Origin: JBGPEQ01 sp050180895 | GTDB taxonomy: Bacteria; Pseudomonadota; Alphaproteobacteria; Dongiales; Dongiaceae | Reading direction: 5' to 3' | DNA: 64,000 nt | Assembly (NCBI GenBank): GCA_050180895.1 | Contig: JBFXDS010000008.1 | Location: 120,993-184,992, forward strand | In this document: piece by piece, positions 8,927 through 18,212 of the stretch | Layout: each line of letters starts with the position of its first letter | Position numbering within the stretch: position 1 is the first letter of the stretch | Notes under the pieces: model-generated | Database searches by the model: none | What the model was told of the DNA's origin: nothing | Seen by the model: the letters and a program-made list of their open reading frames with translations, nothing else | Made by a program: the position numbers and the translations under genes

Positions 8927-10363
8927 CTACCGCAGAGTTCCCGCCAGGGATGCGCGGTCCGGTCGCCGCGAAGGGTCCGCCGTCTCGCCGGAGAAGCGGT
9001 CCTCGATGAGGGCGGCGAGCCGCCAGCATTGCTCGCGAATGTCGGGCACCGATGTGATCTCCCAAAACAACCCGCGCGTGACCGGTCCCAGGGCATAGAG
9101 CTGCCGGGAGGCTGCGCCCCATCGATTGACAAGGGCGGAGTCGAGCGTGACGTCGAGGCCCAGCTTGAGCGGATCGGGACGCGCAAGGCCTTGCGCGAGC
9201 AGATCGCGGATGAGCGGATTGTCGATGCGCGCATAGTCGCACTGCGGACCGGAACAGTCGATCACACGCGCAACCCGGAGAATTTCCGCCGCCTCGCTGC
9301 CGCGCCGCCGCAGCGTCACGTCGACGCCGTCCGGATCGGCCGCCATCGCCTGCACGCGCGCGGCCCGTAACTCGATCCGGCCGTCGCGCACCGAGCGTTC
9401 GATGACGTCCGCGACCGACGGCGCCATGCGATGGCGGTGCACGTCCCACCAGGGCCGCAGGTGGCGCAGGAACCGCCGCTTCTCCGCCGTCGACAGGTCC
9501 AGCCAGATCTGCTGGGTGAAGGGGCGGAAGGCATCGACGACGGATCGCCAGACATTTTCCTCGCCCTCCGCGGATCGCACCTCGCGCCGCACGGCATGCA
9601 GCAGCGCGACGATCGAGGATTTGTCGATGGCGGACAGCGGCAGCGGCCGGTGCGATGGCGCGTCGCCGTGGCGCCGCGGCAGCAGCCCGCGTCGCGATAC
9701 CGCATGGATCCGGCCCCTGTGCCCCTGGTCGAGCAGGGAGATCACGGTGTCGACCATGGTGAGGCCGGTGCCGATGAGCAGGACGGGCGCGTCCGGATGC
9801 AATCCAGCCAGAGCCTGCTGGCTCCAGGGCTGGCCATAGTAGTGGGCCGCCGCATCGTCATGCGGGAAGTTGCCGTTGGCGAGGACGGCGACATCGACCT
9901 CGTACGTCCGACCGCTGCGGACTTCGACGCTCAGGCAGTGCGGCCGCCGCCGGATCGCCACGGCTTCGTCCGGCACCAGGAAGAGGTTGCGGCCGTTCCC
10001 GGTCTGCCAGATCTCGTTGCCGAGCAGGTCTTGAATGTAGGCGCCGTAGAGCCGACGCGGCACGAATTCGTCCGAGCTGTTCCCGTCGCCTCCGGGAAGC
10101 CCCTTTGCCCCGGCGTGTGCGCGCAGCCAGTTGACGAAATGGTCGGGCTCGTCGGCGAAGGCGCTCATCCGGCCCGCGCGGACATTGAGGAGGTGGTTGG
10201 GATTGCCGGTCGAATAAGCCAGGCCGCGGCCGAAGCGGTCGTTCTTCTCGATGAGATAGACCCGGCTGCCCGGCATGAAGCGGCGGAGCAGCTGCACCGC
10301 CAGCAGGGAGCCGCTGAAGCCCGCTCCGATGATCGCGATGCGTGTACCGACGGCTGTCGTCAT
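8927..10363 (-). CDS. FAD/NAD(P)-binding protein (NAD_binding_9 type)
   Basis: A 478-aa soluble protein with an N-terminal Rossmann motif (IAIIGAGFSGSLLAVQLL, residues about 8-25) and AYSTGNPNHLLNVRAGRMSA, the signature of the FAD/NAD(P)-binding family that includes YdhS. A second nucleotide-binding motif (VLLIGTGLTMVDTVISLL) is near residue 185. The catalysed reaction is unknown; relatives are often described as hydroxylase-like. I chose ATG 10363, which has GGGAGAA just upstream and begins at the Rossmann fold, over the longer frame to 10486. It is divergent from the cupin gene, sharing a 274-bp promoter region. Confidence 0.8.
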   Translation of the reverse strand: MTTAVGTRIAIIGAGFSGSLLAVQLLRRFMPGSRVYLIEKNDRFGRGLAYSTGNPNHLLNVRAGRMSAFADEPDHFVNWLRAHAGAKGLPGGDGNSSDEFVPRRLYGAYIQDLLGNEIWQTGNGRNLFLVPDEAVAIRRRPHCLSVEVRSGRTYEVDVAVLANGNFPHDDAAAHYYGQPWSQQALAGLHPDAPVLLIGTGLTMVDTVISLLDQGHRGRIHAVSRRGLLPRRHGDAPSHRPLPLSAIDKSSIVALLHAVRREVRSAEGEENVWRSVVDAFRPFTQQIWLDLSTAEKRRFLRHLRPWWDVHRHRMAPSVADVIERSVRDGRIELRAARVQAMAADPDGVDVTLRRRGSEAAEILRVARVIDCSGPQCDYARIDNPLIRDLLAQGLARPDPLKLGLDVTLDSALVNRWGAASRQLYALGPVTRGLFWEITSVPDIREQCWRLAALIEDRFSGETADPSRRPDRASLAGTLR

Positions 10364-10637
10364 TGCGTTCTCCCGGCTGCTGACGTGAGCTGGCGCGACC
10401 CAGCGATCTGCGATGCGAAGCGACTGCGCTATCGACGGTGGTCGGACGACGCTATGGTGAAGCGGCACCTCCAATTCCCTGACCATGGTCCGAATCGGCG
10501 GCGCTCATGCTTCGGTCGGTCGCTTCGGACATTAACCAAGAATTTCTAACGGATGGCTCAAGTTTTGTTATCCTTGACAGCCCGACCGGCGGGCGGAGCC
10601 GCCGGCGCGGCGATACCCGCCGAAGGAGCAGGGTCAG

Positions 10638-11111
10638 ATGAGCGATGCACCGACATCGAGAGATTGGCGTAGAGATGGGGTCAAAGTCGTCCCGGCCTCG
10701 TCACTTGATCCGAACACGCCGCAGACGCCGGGCATGTCTCGCGCCGCGGCGATCAACCTTGCCCGCGTCGGGGCGGAGAAGCTGTGGGCCGGCACGGTGA
10801 CGATCCATCCCAACGCCAAGACCGGCGCGCATCACCACGGCGCGTTGGAGAGCATCATCTATGTCGTGCGGGGGCGTGCCCGAATGCGGTGGGGCGAGCA
10901 TCTGGAGTTCGTCGCCGAGGCCGGGCCGGGCGACTTCATCTACGTGCCGCCCTACGTTCCCCACCAGGAGATCAACGCCGGCGCAACCGAACCGCTCGAG
11001 TGCATCCTGGTTCGCAGCGGGCAGGAGCCGGTCGTCGTCAATCTCGACATCGAGCCCGTGGAGCGTCCGGAATCGGTCCCCTGGATCGACCCGATCCACC
11101 GGGCGCCTTAA
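10638..11111 (+). CDS. Cupin-domain protein
   Basis: A 157-aa single-domain cupin. Motif 1 is GAHHHGALESIIYVVRG, with the metal-binding His pair and Glu. Motif 2 is GDFIYVPPYVPHQEIN, with the last His ligand. Small proteins of this type bind a metal and act as isomerases, dioxygenases or sensory proteins; the substrate is unknown. AAGGAGC lies upstream of the ATG. It is divergent from the flavoprotein at 8927-10363; the two may be co-regulated. A GC-rich hairpin (10586-10605) sits in its leader. Confidence 0.82.
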   Translation: MSDAPTSRDWRRDGVKVVPASSLDPNTPQTPGMSRAAAINLARVGAEKLWAGTVTIHPNAKTGAHHHGALESIIYVVRGRARMRWGEHLEFVAEAGPGDFIYVPPYVPHQEINAGATEPLECILVRSGQEPVVVNLDIEPVERPESVPWIDPIHRAP

Positions 11112-11163
11112 CCACGCTCGCCGTCGCGGTCTTTGCGGAAATCCGGCTGCTCTGCGGCCGACG

Positions 11164-11247
11164 TCAGCCGATGGCCAGCAGCGCCAGGAGCCCCATGGCC
11201 GAAAGGGCGAGCAATGCGCCGAAGCTTCGTTGCAACCTTGTGGTCAT
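11164..11247 (-). CDS. Possible 27-aa hydrophobic peptide
   Basis: On the minus strand an ATG at 11247 opens a 27-codon frame: a short basic start (TTRLQRSFG), then a continuous hydrophobic stretch (ALLALSAMGLLALLAIG) able to cross the membrane once. A purine-rich GAGAGAG lies about 10 bases upstream. No family is recognised. Small single-pass peptides are common but so are chance frames; this is offered as a candidate only. Confidence 0.25.
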   Translation of the reverse strand: MTTRLQRSFGALLALSAMGLLALLAIG

Positions 11248-11471
11248 CGCCTGCGCTCTCTCTGCTGCATCCCGGCAACGATGCTATGGGCGGGCGTGGG
11301 ACGCTCAACCGAGAAAAACTAGGGATCAGCCAAAGTCCCGTTTGACGATCGGCGCGGCGTTACCGGCGCAGTTTCCTTGAGCGGCGGTCAAGAATAACTC
11401 GGTTTACGCCGCGGCCGGTCTGCTCTTCAATGCGGACATCGGGCCCCTTGGAGGGGGAAGTCATCAAGACC

Positions 11472-12398
11472 ATGGTCGGCGCAATCGACGATATGCCTCT
11501 GTCCGATCCGACACATCGCGCCGCCGCGTTCGTCAGGACCGGGCTGAAGACATCGGCCCTGCGGATCGTACCGACCGGCGCCGCGCTGGGCGCCGATATC
11601 GAAGGGCTGGAGCTGTCGGCCGGCCTCGACGAGCGCGCTTTCGAGCGGATCCGCGTGGCCTGGTCGCAGCATCTGGTCCTGCGGTTCCGCGGCCAACGGC
11701 TCGACGAAGACGGGCTGATCGCGTTCAGCCGCCGGTTCGGCACCCTGGACCCGGCGCCGATCAACACGGCGGGAACCCGCCCGCACAGGAATCCGTTCGT
11801 GCTGGTCGTCTCCAACATCGTCGAGGGGGGTCGCTCCATCGGCTCGCTGGGCGCCTATGAGAGCCAATGGCACGCGGACATGTCCTACAACCCGCATCCG
11901 CCGGTCGGCAGCCTGCTCTATGCGGTGGAGATTCCGCCGGCCGGCGGCGACACGGGCTTCATCAATCTGAACCGCGCCTACGAGGCGCTGCCCGTCGACC
12001 TCAAGGCGGCGATCGCCAGCCGCGTCTGCACGCATGATTCCTCCCGCAACAGCGCCGGCGAGCTGCGGGCCGGCTATGAGGAGGTCACGGATCCGCGCAA
12101 GGCGCCCGGGGCCGTCCATCCGCTGGTGCGACTCCATCCGGTCACGGGCAAGCCGCTGCTCTATCTCGGGCGGCGCCGCAACGCCTACATCCACGGCTTG
12201 CCGCTGGCGGAGAGCGAGGCGTTGCTCGACAGCCTGTGGGCGCATGCGACGACGCCGGAGAATATTTGGTACCAGCGGTGGGCGGTGGGCGATCTCGTCC
12301 TGTGGGACAACTTCGCCACCGTCCATCGGCGCGACTCCTTCGATCCGAACGCGCGGCGCTTGATGCTGCGCACGCAGATCGGCATCCGCGCCGCCTGA
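11472..12398 (+). CDS. TauD/TfdA-family Fe(II)/2-oxoglutarate dioxygenase
   Basis: A 308-aa protein of the taurine dioxygenase family. The iron-binding facial triad is visible: His-x-Asp in ESQWHADMSY and the distal His in LWDNFATVHRRD, with the 2-oxoglutarate-binding Arg in the following ARRLMLRTQI. These enzymes hydroxylate small organic acids, often releasing sulfite or opening aryl ethers; the substrate here is not evident. GGAGGGGGA at 11452 favours ATG 11472 over the in-frame ATG at 11430. It is a single gene with no transporter next to it. Confidence 0.85.
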   Translation: MVGAIDDMPLSDPTHRAAAFVRTGLKTSALRIVPTGAALGADIEGLELSAGLDERAFERIRVAWSQHLVLRFRGQRLDEDGLIAFSRRFGTLDPAPINTAGTRPHRNPFVLVVSNIVEGGRSIGSLGAYESQWHADMSYNPHPPVGSLLYAVEIPPAGGDTGFINLNRAYEALPVDLKAAIASRVCTHDSSRNSAGELRAGYEEVTDPRKAPGAVHPLVRLHPVTGKPLLYLGRRRNAYIHGLPLAESEALLDSLWAHATTPENIWYQRWAVGDLVLWDNFATVHRRDSFDPNARRLMLRTQIGIRAA

Positions 12399-12942
12399 TT
12401 CATCGCCGCCGGCCAAGAAACCGCGCCGACATTGGACCAAGTCCCAATGGTCGACGGTCCGCGGGAGCTTGATGAACGAGGTCCGTATCCTGCCGGCCTT
12501 GCTGCCGCCGCGGTCAGGCGGCCCGGACGACGCCATTGAGGATGGAAGAGGCGCGCCGGCTAAGAGGCGCGGCGCGGACCAGCCCCGCGGCGCGCGCCGC
12601 CCACGGCACCGGTCATGAAGCATGGGGGATTGAACGGCCGCGCTATCGGCGGCTCAGGCCCCAGATGATCACCGTGGCGAGGATGCCGCTCGCCAACAAC
12701 GAGCCTGGGTCGATCAGGGGAGTTTCAATCAACCCGTCAACCGCAATCCAATCGGTTCGTTGCCTTTGGCCTAGGTGTCTGTCTATCGCGCTTGTGCGCG
12801 CGCCAGAAAAAAGTCACAGTGCGGTGCCGGCTAACGTAGACCATGCGCAATGCCGGCATGGGGGCGTTATCAGAAGCTCGCGCGGTCGATCCGCGCCGCG
12901 GTCGTAGGGTTGCTGCCGCGAGTCTTCTTCGGGGGATAGCCG
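12399..12942. other. Intergenic region with one palindrome, no firm gene
   Basis: This 544-base stretch between the dioxygenase and the radical SAM gene holds the palindrome at 12431-12448. A plus-strand frame at 12536-12907 has no coding character. On the minus strand near 12650-12740 a TTG-started 29-codon frame would encode a hydrophobic peptide (LLASGILATVIIWGLSRR), but no ribosome site supports it. Confidence 0.4.
12431..12448. repeat. 18-bp near-palindrome, copy 1
   Basis: ATTGGACCAAGTCCCAAT: one of three related 18-mers in the window (others at 14901 and 44122). This copy departs from perfect symmetry at two positions in the right arm. It lies about 500 bases before the radical SAM gene. 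Confidence 0.45.
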
Positions 12943-14730
12943 ATGTCATTCGCGTGGCCGGGAACCGGCAAGTGCGGCGCCGTCTTTCGGCTCCTGTTGA
13001 TCAAACCCTCCCACTACGATGACGACGGTTATGTGATTCAGTGGGCGCGGACGGATACGCCGTCAAATTCACTGGCTGTGTTGTACGGACTGGCAAACGA
13101 ATGTGCCGATCGCCGCGTGCTCGGCGGCGATGTGGAGATCCGCATTTCTGTTGCCGACGAGACCAACCGCCGGATCAAGATACGCAACATCATCCGCGAA
13201 TTTAGACGAGCCAGCGCCGGCGGGCTGGTCGCTCTCGTCGGCGTGCAGTCAAATCAGTTTCCGCGCGCTCTCGATATCGCCCGCGAGCTGCGCCGGGCGG
13301 GTATTGCCGTCTGCATCGGTGGCTTCCACGCCACCGGCACCCTGGCGATGCTGCCGGAGCCGACGCCGGAGATCCGCGAAGCCTGGGCGCTCGGCATCGC
13401 CATCTTTGCAGGCGAGGCTGAAGCTCGCATGGAAACGCTGCTCCAGGACGCCCATCGCGGCCGGCTGAAGCCGCTCTACGACTACCGCGCCGACCTGCCG
13501 GACCTAGCCGGCGTTCCGCCCCCGCTCCTGTCGCGCCAAATCATTCGCCGGACCATGGGGCGGACCAGCTTCGATGCGGGCCGTGGCTGCCCGTTCCAGT
13601 GCAGCTTCTGCACGATCATCAACGTGCAGGGCCGCAAGTCGCGCCACCGCTCGCCAGACGATGTCGAGGCAATCGTGCGCGCCAACCACGCCCAGGGCGT
13701 GACCAAGTTCTTCATCACCGACGACAACTTCGCCCGCAACCGCAATTGGGAGCCGATCTTGGACCGCCTGATCGCGCTGCGGGAGGAGGGCATCCGGCCG
13801 AAGCTGATGATCCAGGTCGACACCCTCTGCCATCGCATCCCCGGGTTCGTCGCCAAGGCCGGCCGCGCCGGCGTCAACAGGGTCTTCATCGGACTGGAGA
13901 ACATCAATCCCGACAACCTGGCGGCTGCCAAGAAGAAGCAGAACCGCATCACCGAATATCGCGCCATGCTGCAGGCTTGGAAATCGATCGGAGCGCTCAC
14001 CTACGCCGGTTACATCATCGGCTTCCCGCACGATACGCCGGCACGGCTGAAGCGCGATGTGGACATCATCAAGCGCGAACTGCCGGTCGACCTGCTGGAG
14101 TTCTTCTACCTGACGCCGCTGCCAGGCTCGGAGGATCACCAGATCCTGCACCGCAATGGCGTCTGGATGGAGCCCGACCTCAACAACTACGACACCGAAC
14201 ATGTCACGACCGCGCATCCGCTGATGTCGGCCGACGAGTGGCGGCAGGCCTATCGCGAGGCCTGGCGGACGTACTACGATCTCGCTCATGTGGAGACGCT
14301 GATGCGCCGCGCGGTCGCCTACGGAAAAGGCGCCCGCAAGCTCGGACTGATGGCCCTGTGGTTCTATGGCTGCGTCGCCATCGAGGGCGTTCATCCCCTA
14401 CAGGGCGGTCTGTTCCGGCGCAAATACCGCCGGGATCGCCGGCCGAGCCTGGCGCTGGAATCGCCCTTTGTCTTCTATCCGCGCTATGCCTGGGAGATCG
14501 TCTGCAAGCATGCGCGCCTGCTGGCGCTGGCGCTCCGTTACGAGCGCATCCGCCGCCGGGTTGAGGCCGACTCTGCGAAGTCAGCCTATCGCGATCAAGC
14601 ACTGACTCCAGTGACCGATGACGAAACCGGTACGCTGGAGATCTTCAACGCTACGGATTCCGCGCGGGCGGCCGTCTCGAAAGCCAAGCGGCAAAAGCCG
14701 CCTCCGCCCCTGCGAGCCGTCTGGACGTGA
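12943..14730 (+). CDS. B12-binding radical SAM protein
   Basis: A 595-aa protein with an N-terminal cobalamin-binding-like Rossmann region (residues about 15-170, with GLVALVGVQ and VCIGGFHATG) and a radical SAM core from about 200. The [4Fe-4S] cysteines are in DAGRGCPFQCSFCTIINVQG (CxxxCxxC). LENINPDN and YIIGFPHDT are typical of the core barrel. The basic C-terminal 130 residues are unassigned. Relatives are methyltransferases or ring-forming enzymes of lipid or natural-product pathways. It stands alone, with no biosynthetic neighbours, so the substrate cannot be inferred. Confidence 0.82.
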   Translation: MSFAWPGTGKCGAVFRLLLIKPSHYDDDGYVIQWARTDTPSNSLAVLYGLANECADRRVLGGDVEIRISVADETNRRIKIRNIIREFRRASAGGLVALVGVQSNQFPRALDIARELRRAGIAVCIGGFHATGTLAMLPEPTPEIREAWALGIAIFAGEAEARMETLLQDAHRGRLKPLYDYRADLPDLAGVPPPLLSRQIIRRTMGRTSFDAGRGCPFQCSFCTIINVQGRKSRHRSPDDVEAIVRANHAQGVTKFFITDDNFARNRNWEPILDRLIALREEGIRPKLMIQVDTLCHRIPGFVAKAGRAGVNRVFIGLENINPDNLAAAKKKQNRITEYRAMLQAWKSIGALTYAGYIIGFPHDTPARLKRDVDIIKRELPVDLLEFFYLTPLPGSEDHQILHRNGVWMEPDLNNYDTEHVTTAHPLMSADEWRQAYREAWRTYYDLAHVETLMRRAVAYGKGARKLGLMALWFYGCVAIEGVHPLQGGLFRRKYRRDRRPSLALESPFVFYPRYAWEIVCKHARLLALALRYERIRRRVEADSAKSAYRDQALTPVTDDETGTLEIFNATDSARAAVSKAKRQKPPPPLRAVWT

Positions 14731-15091
14731 CCGCCGCTGTTGCGGTCCCGCCCAAAGCATCGAGCGACTTGGGCCTGGCCTGGCGCCTCACCTGAGCGAC
14801 GCTGCCCGTGGTAGCCGGGGTCGGCCGGCGGCAATGATCCATCGCCGCGGACAATCGGCGTCTAAGCGAGATCTTGGTCGCTTCCCTCTCTAGCCCGCCC
14901 ATTGGACCAAGGTCCAATGGGTCGCCCATTCCCAGTCTGCTTTATGCTGCGGAATGGCGGCTGTAGTGACGGCTAGCGATTTCCTTCAGGGACTTTGAGT
15001 GGTTTTCCGCGACCGAGCTTCGGAGTGCGTCGATTCGGCTCCTGGTGTGAGTGCCCGGTGGGTGCCGGAGCATTTCAACGGTCTGAAAAGA
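14731..15091. other. Intergenic chromosomal flank of the island
   Basis: No gene is seen. The segment holds palindrome copy 2 (14901-14918) and then about 170 bases that partly resemble the DNA immediately left of the intact tRNA (44140-44257): CCTTCAGGG recurs at nearly the same distance from the palindrome (65 versus 68 bases), followed by a similar CTT-rich stretch. This looks like an extended attachment-site duplication. Confidence 0.45.
14901..14918. repeat. 18-bp perfect palindrome, copy 2
   Basis: ATTGGACCAAGGTCCAAT reads the same on both strands apart from the central AA. It resembles a dimeric regulator operator. It lies 174 bases left of the left attachment repeat. Confidence 0.5.
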
Positions 15092-15146
15092 TGGCGGACC
15101 CGGCGAGATTCGAACTCACGACCTCTGCCTTCGGAGGGCAGCGCTC
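15092..15146. repeat. Left attachment site (partial tRNA-Arg 3' end)
   Basis: 55 bases identical to 44258-44312: the reverse complement of CCA, acceptor 3' strand, T arm, variable loop, anticodon arm and part of the D stem of tRNA-Arg(CCG). Homology stops after GCGCTC, so this copy is not a functional tRNA. Its plus-strand translation (ADPARFELTTSAFGGQRS) is a familiar annotation artefact. Confidence 0.88.
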
Positions 15147-17111
15147 CGGAGTTTTCCACAGCCGCCACTATCTCAAGGGTGGCTACATCGATCCCGCCGA
15201 CAAGGCGCATTGGAAGGTCGGCAATATCAACGGCGACGCGCCAAGGGGCGACCACGGCGGCTCGACGATCGTCTACCTGTCCGGGCCGCGCGTCGGCCAG
15301 TGGCACGACTGGTCCGGCGGCGGCTCGCACGGCGACCTGCTCGACATCCTGCGGGCGCGCTGCGGCAAGGACTGCATCAAAAAGGCAAAGGCGTTTCTCG
15401 GCTGGTCGGACGACAAGCCGCACGACCCGCCGGCGGCGTCGGTCCCGGCCGAGACCGCCCAGCAGAAGACCGACCGCTACCAGCAGCAGGCGCGCAAGAT
15501 GTTCGCCAGTGCCGCTCAGCTGGACGGCACGCCGGCCGAGCGCTACCTGCGCGGCCGCGGCATCGATCTCGACCCCTGGCCGGCGGTGTTCCGCTTCACC
15601 GAGCGCGCCCGCTTCAAGCCGGCCGAGGAGCTCGACGAGAAGGGCAAGCCCAAGGTCAAGAAGTACGTCCCGGCGCTGCTCTGCCGGGTCGACGACGCCG
15701 ACGGCATGCTGGCGGGCATCCAGCGGGTGTTCCTCGACCCCGCCAATCCGGCCAAAAAGGTCGACATGCCGGCCCACGCCAAGAAGAGCCTGGGGCCGAT
15801 CAAGGGCGGCGCCATCCGCCTGACACATCCGAATAGCATCCTCGGCATCTGCGAGGGGCCGGAGAAGGGCGCCGGCCTGCTCATGATGGCGCTCGCCAAC
15901 GGCTGGTTCGAGGACTGGCCGCTGGGCCTGTGGGCGATGCCGGGCTCCTCGACCATGCCGCTGCTGCAGCTGCCCGAGGCGGTCGAGGAAGTATGGATCT
16001 TCGCCGACCGGGATCGCCGGACAAGCAGGGGAACCAGGCCGGGCAGCAGGCGGCGGAGAAGGCTTCGACCGCCTTCCGGGAGGCCGGCCGGCGGGTCAAG
16101 GTCATGTTCCCGCCCAAGGTCGACGAGGATTGGGACGACCTGATGAACCGACTAGGGATCGACCTCGCCGCCGAAGCCGTCCGCCGCACGATCGGCCGCG
16201 TCCGGCTCATGGATCCGGAGACCGAACCCAGTCCGCACATGAACGGGAGGGCACGGGACCATGAGGCGCAGCCCATTGATGAGACCGCTACGGATCCGCT
16301 TGGTGGCCAGAGGTCAGCCTCTCCGCAACAACCGGAACTTGTAGTTGATTACGGCAATCTGCCCGCCACAGCGCGAGAGTTGCGAACCTTGCTTGCCGCA
16401 TCCAGATATGTATTCGACCGGGGCGTGCCAGTTAAGGTGATCCGCCAGGCGGACGGCAGTCCACCCTCGGCGATGCGGCTGACGGCCAACAATGTAGTTT
16501 TTGAGACGCACAAGCTGTGCCAGCCGGTTAAGCGCAGCAAGCGCGGCGACGACTTCGTACCGGTGACACTGCCGGACCGGGTGGCGCGCATGTATCTTGA
16601 CATGGGGGGAGAGTGGGGCTTGCCACCGCTCGCCGGCATCGCGACCTCTCCTTTGCTAGCGCCGGACGGCACGGTCCGTTCGGCTGACGGTTATGATCGT
16701 GCTACCGGCCTCTGGTGTGCGTCCATCCCACAATTGATGCTACCGAAGCGGCCGAGTCGAACCGATGCAGACGCCGCGCTGCAGCTTTTGCGGGAGACCT
16801 TCCGGACGTTTCTGTTTGCCGACGCTGCGCGCCGTCGGGATCATGATCTCGGCGCAAAGATTGGCCAACTCGTCGGTACTCGTACCGGTGGCTTTGTGAT
16901 GACGCGCCAGGAGGCGGCGGGCGAATGGGGCGCTGCGACCTACACCCTTCGACAGACGTCGCTCGATCCGGCCGATGTCAACAGTCATAGGGACCATAGG
17001 GGGCATCTAAACGACGGCGAAGTGCAGCCGGGCCCTATGCCCCCTATGGTCCCTATGCCTGACGCCGATGAATCCGTAGACTTGCCGGCTCGAGAAGAGA
17101 TTGAGCTGTGA
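15147..17111 (+). pseudogene. Toprim primase/helicase of integrative element, truncated and frameshifted
   Basis: The first part (frame of 15149-16143) resembles the primase-type N domain (GQWHDWSGGGSHGDLLDIL) and a Toprim core (LGICEGPEKG, then VWIFADRD). The natural N terminus is lost at the attachment repeat. Near 16015 the frame shifts by one base: Toprim continues as PDKQGNQAGQQAAEKA and DEDWDDLMNRLG in another frame to 17111. That frame then shows NLPATARELRTLLAAS and LPDRVARMYLDM, of the long helicase-like protein usual in such islands, but jumps from RRRDHDLG straight to GFVMTRQEAAGEWGAATYTL. From what I know of the family, the central ATPase domain (several hundred residues) has been deleted. 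Non-functional. Confidence 0.7.
16986..17057. repeat. Perfect 21-nt inverted repeat built from CATAGGG units
   Basis: The 21 bases at 16986-17006 are the exact reverse complement of 17037-17057, with a 30-base spacer. Each arm contains two CATAGGG heptamers. The repeat lies inside the C-terminal coding part of the primase/helicase remnant, where it encodes SHRDHRGHL and PMPPMVPMP. Clustered iterons at this place suggest a replication or partition site of the ancestral element. Confidence 0.65.
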
Positions 17112-17762
17112 GCCCTGTCCGAGACCTGTTCAACCGCCTCGCAGCAATTGGGGCTAGCGTCAAGGCGGAGGGAGACCACCTTATTTTGCGCGCCGGCGCG
17201 GCCACGGTACCCGCCGAGCTGGTGGCGCTGCTGCGGCAAGCGAAGCTTGAGGTGATGTCAGCACTTCAGTGCGAACAAATCGGATTAGTCGACGAAGTTG
17301 GCAGCACATGGCATAGGGGGCATAGGGAAGGCATAACCCAGAGTGGTGACCCTATGCCCCCTGGTCCCTATGCCATCCGGCAGCAAGATCAGGCATGTAT
17401 CCACGTCCCCAGCGCGAGTCGTAAGGAAGGCGCCCTGCTGGAAAACCTTCTTCGAAGTTCGTGCTGACATATGGCGGTCGAGAAACCACCTTTCTCGATG
17501 CGAGCCCGAACAGTTGGCATTTGGCGACTGCATCGAATCTCGGTGTGAACGCCATCCCCTCCTGCATGATCCGGCCCTCTGCGCTGGCTGCGGCAACGGT
17601 CTCGGCGAGAACGTGCTCCATCTGCCCGATGGCGCTCGAGTTCATTGGGAGGCAGAGCGCGAGTTCGCCTGCCTCCTCTCCTATGGCGAAGCACGAATTC
17701 GCCGTGCGGCTTCTGCTCTGTCGTCCGCGGGCGTGCTGCCTCCGCCGTCATGGAAGCTATAA
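17108..17762 (+). pseudogene. TubC_N-like small island protein, frameshifted
   Basis: GTG 17108 overlaps the stop of the preceding frame (GTGA). The first 55 residues (LFNRLAAIGASVKAEGDHLI, then VPAELVALLRQAKLEVMSAL) match the TubC_N docking-like fold, often found in the gene after an island primase. That frame ends at 17467 after a repeat-rich stretch. The expected C-terminal half is in another frame to 17762, with HPLLHDPALCAGCGNGLGEN and LPDGARVHWEAE, a Cys-x-x-Cys containing tail. I read this as one gene split by a frameshift and by growth of the iteron repeat (17310-17374). Confidence 0.55.
17310..17374. repeat. Second CATAGGG iteron cluster (imperfect inverted repeat)
   Basis: GGCATAGGGGGCATAGGG (17310-17327) faces a right arm at 17350-17374 that contains two CCCTATG heptamers in reverse orientation and a seven-base insertion. 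With the cluster at 16986-17057 it gives nine CATAGGG/CCCTATG heptamers within 390 bases. Confidence 0.6.
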
Positions 17763-18212
17763 ACCGTACCAGTTCGGTATATGTAGGGATTGTGAGGGTG
17801 GGTCCAGAGAACAGAGCGGTCTCTCTCCTTTGAGGTTTACCGCAACATGAACGATCGACCCCAGGCACGGCGGCAAGACGTGTACGCTGGACCCTCATTC
17901 GATCTCGGTTTCGGTATCCGCTCGTGCTCCTTGGTCGCCCTCTTGGATCGAACGAACTCCGGCTATGTCGCACTGGAAGCCATTCTGGTCATGCGGAGAG
18001 TGAAAGGAAATCGATGGGTGAGCCCGCTGTGCAAGTGTGCCAGTTTGGCAACTACAAAATCGTGCCACATCGGTACATGTGCCAGATCGGAACGGAACGT
18101 CCATCGCTACGGTGGGCGCGCTGTTAGGGCGAACCACTTAAGGCGATCGTCTCGCCCAACCCCCTGCCACACTCTGGCAGGCAATAGGAGAAGAGCACGA
18201 GGAATTGTCGTT
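17763..18212. other. Degenerate island DNA without a clear gene
   Basis: No intact gene is visible. An ATG at 17847 opens a frame whose first codons (NDRPQARRQD) resemble the start of the next gene (HRPPQAPRQG at 18213) at DNA level, suggesting a partial duplication of its 5' end. A semi-palindromic ACCGTACC/GGTA motif lies at about 17764-17780. Confidence 0.35.

Noticed and set aside
12536..12907. Plus-strand 123-codon frame as a gene
   Set aside because: No ribosome site, Arg/Ser/Pro-rich random composition and no family.
15091..15150. ATG at 15091 giving an ADPARFELTTSAFGGQRS peptide fused to the primase frame
   Set aside because: This is the translation of the tRNA-Arg fragment, a well-known annotation artefact; the real gene start has been lost.
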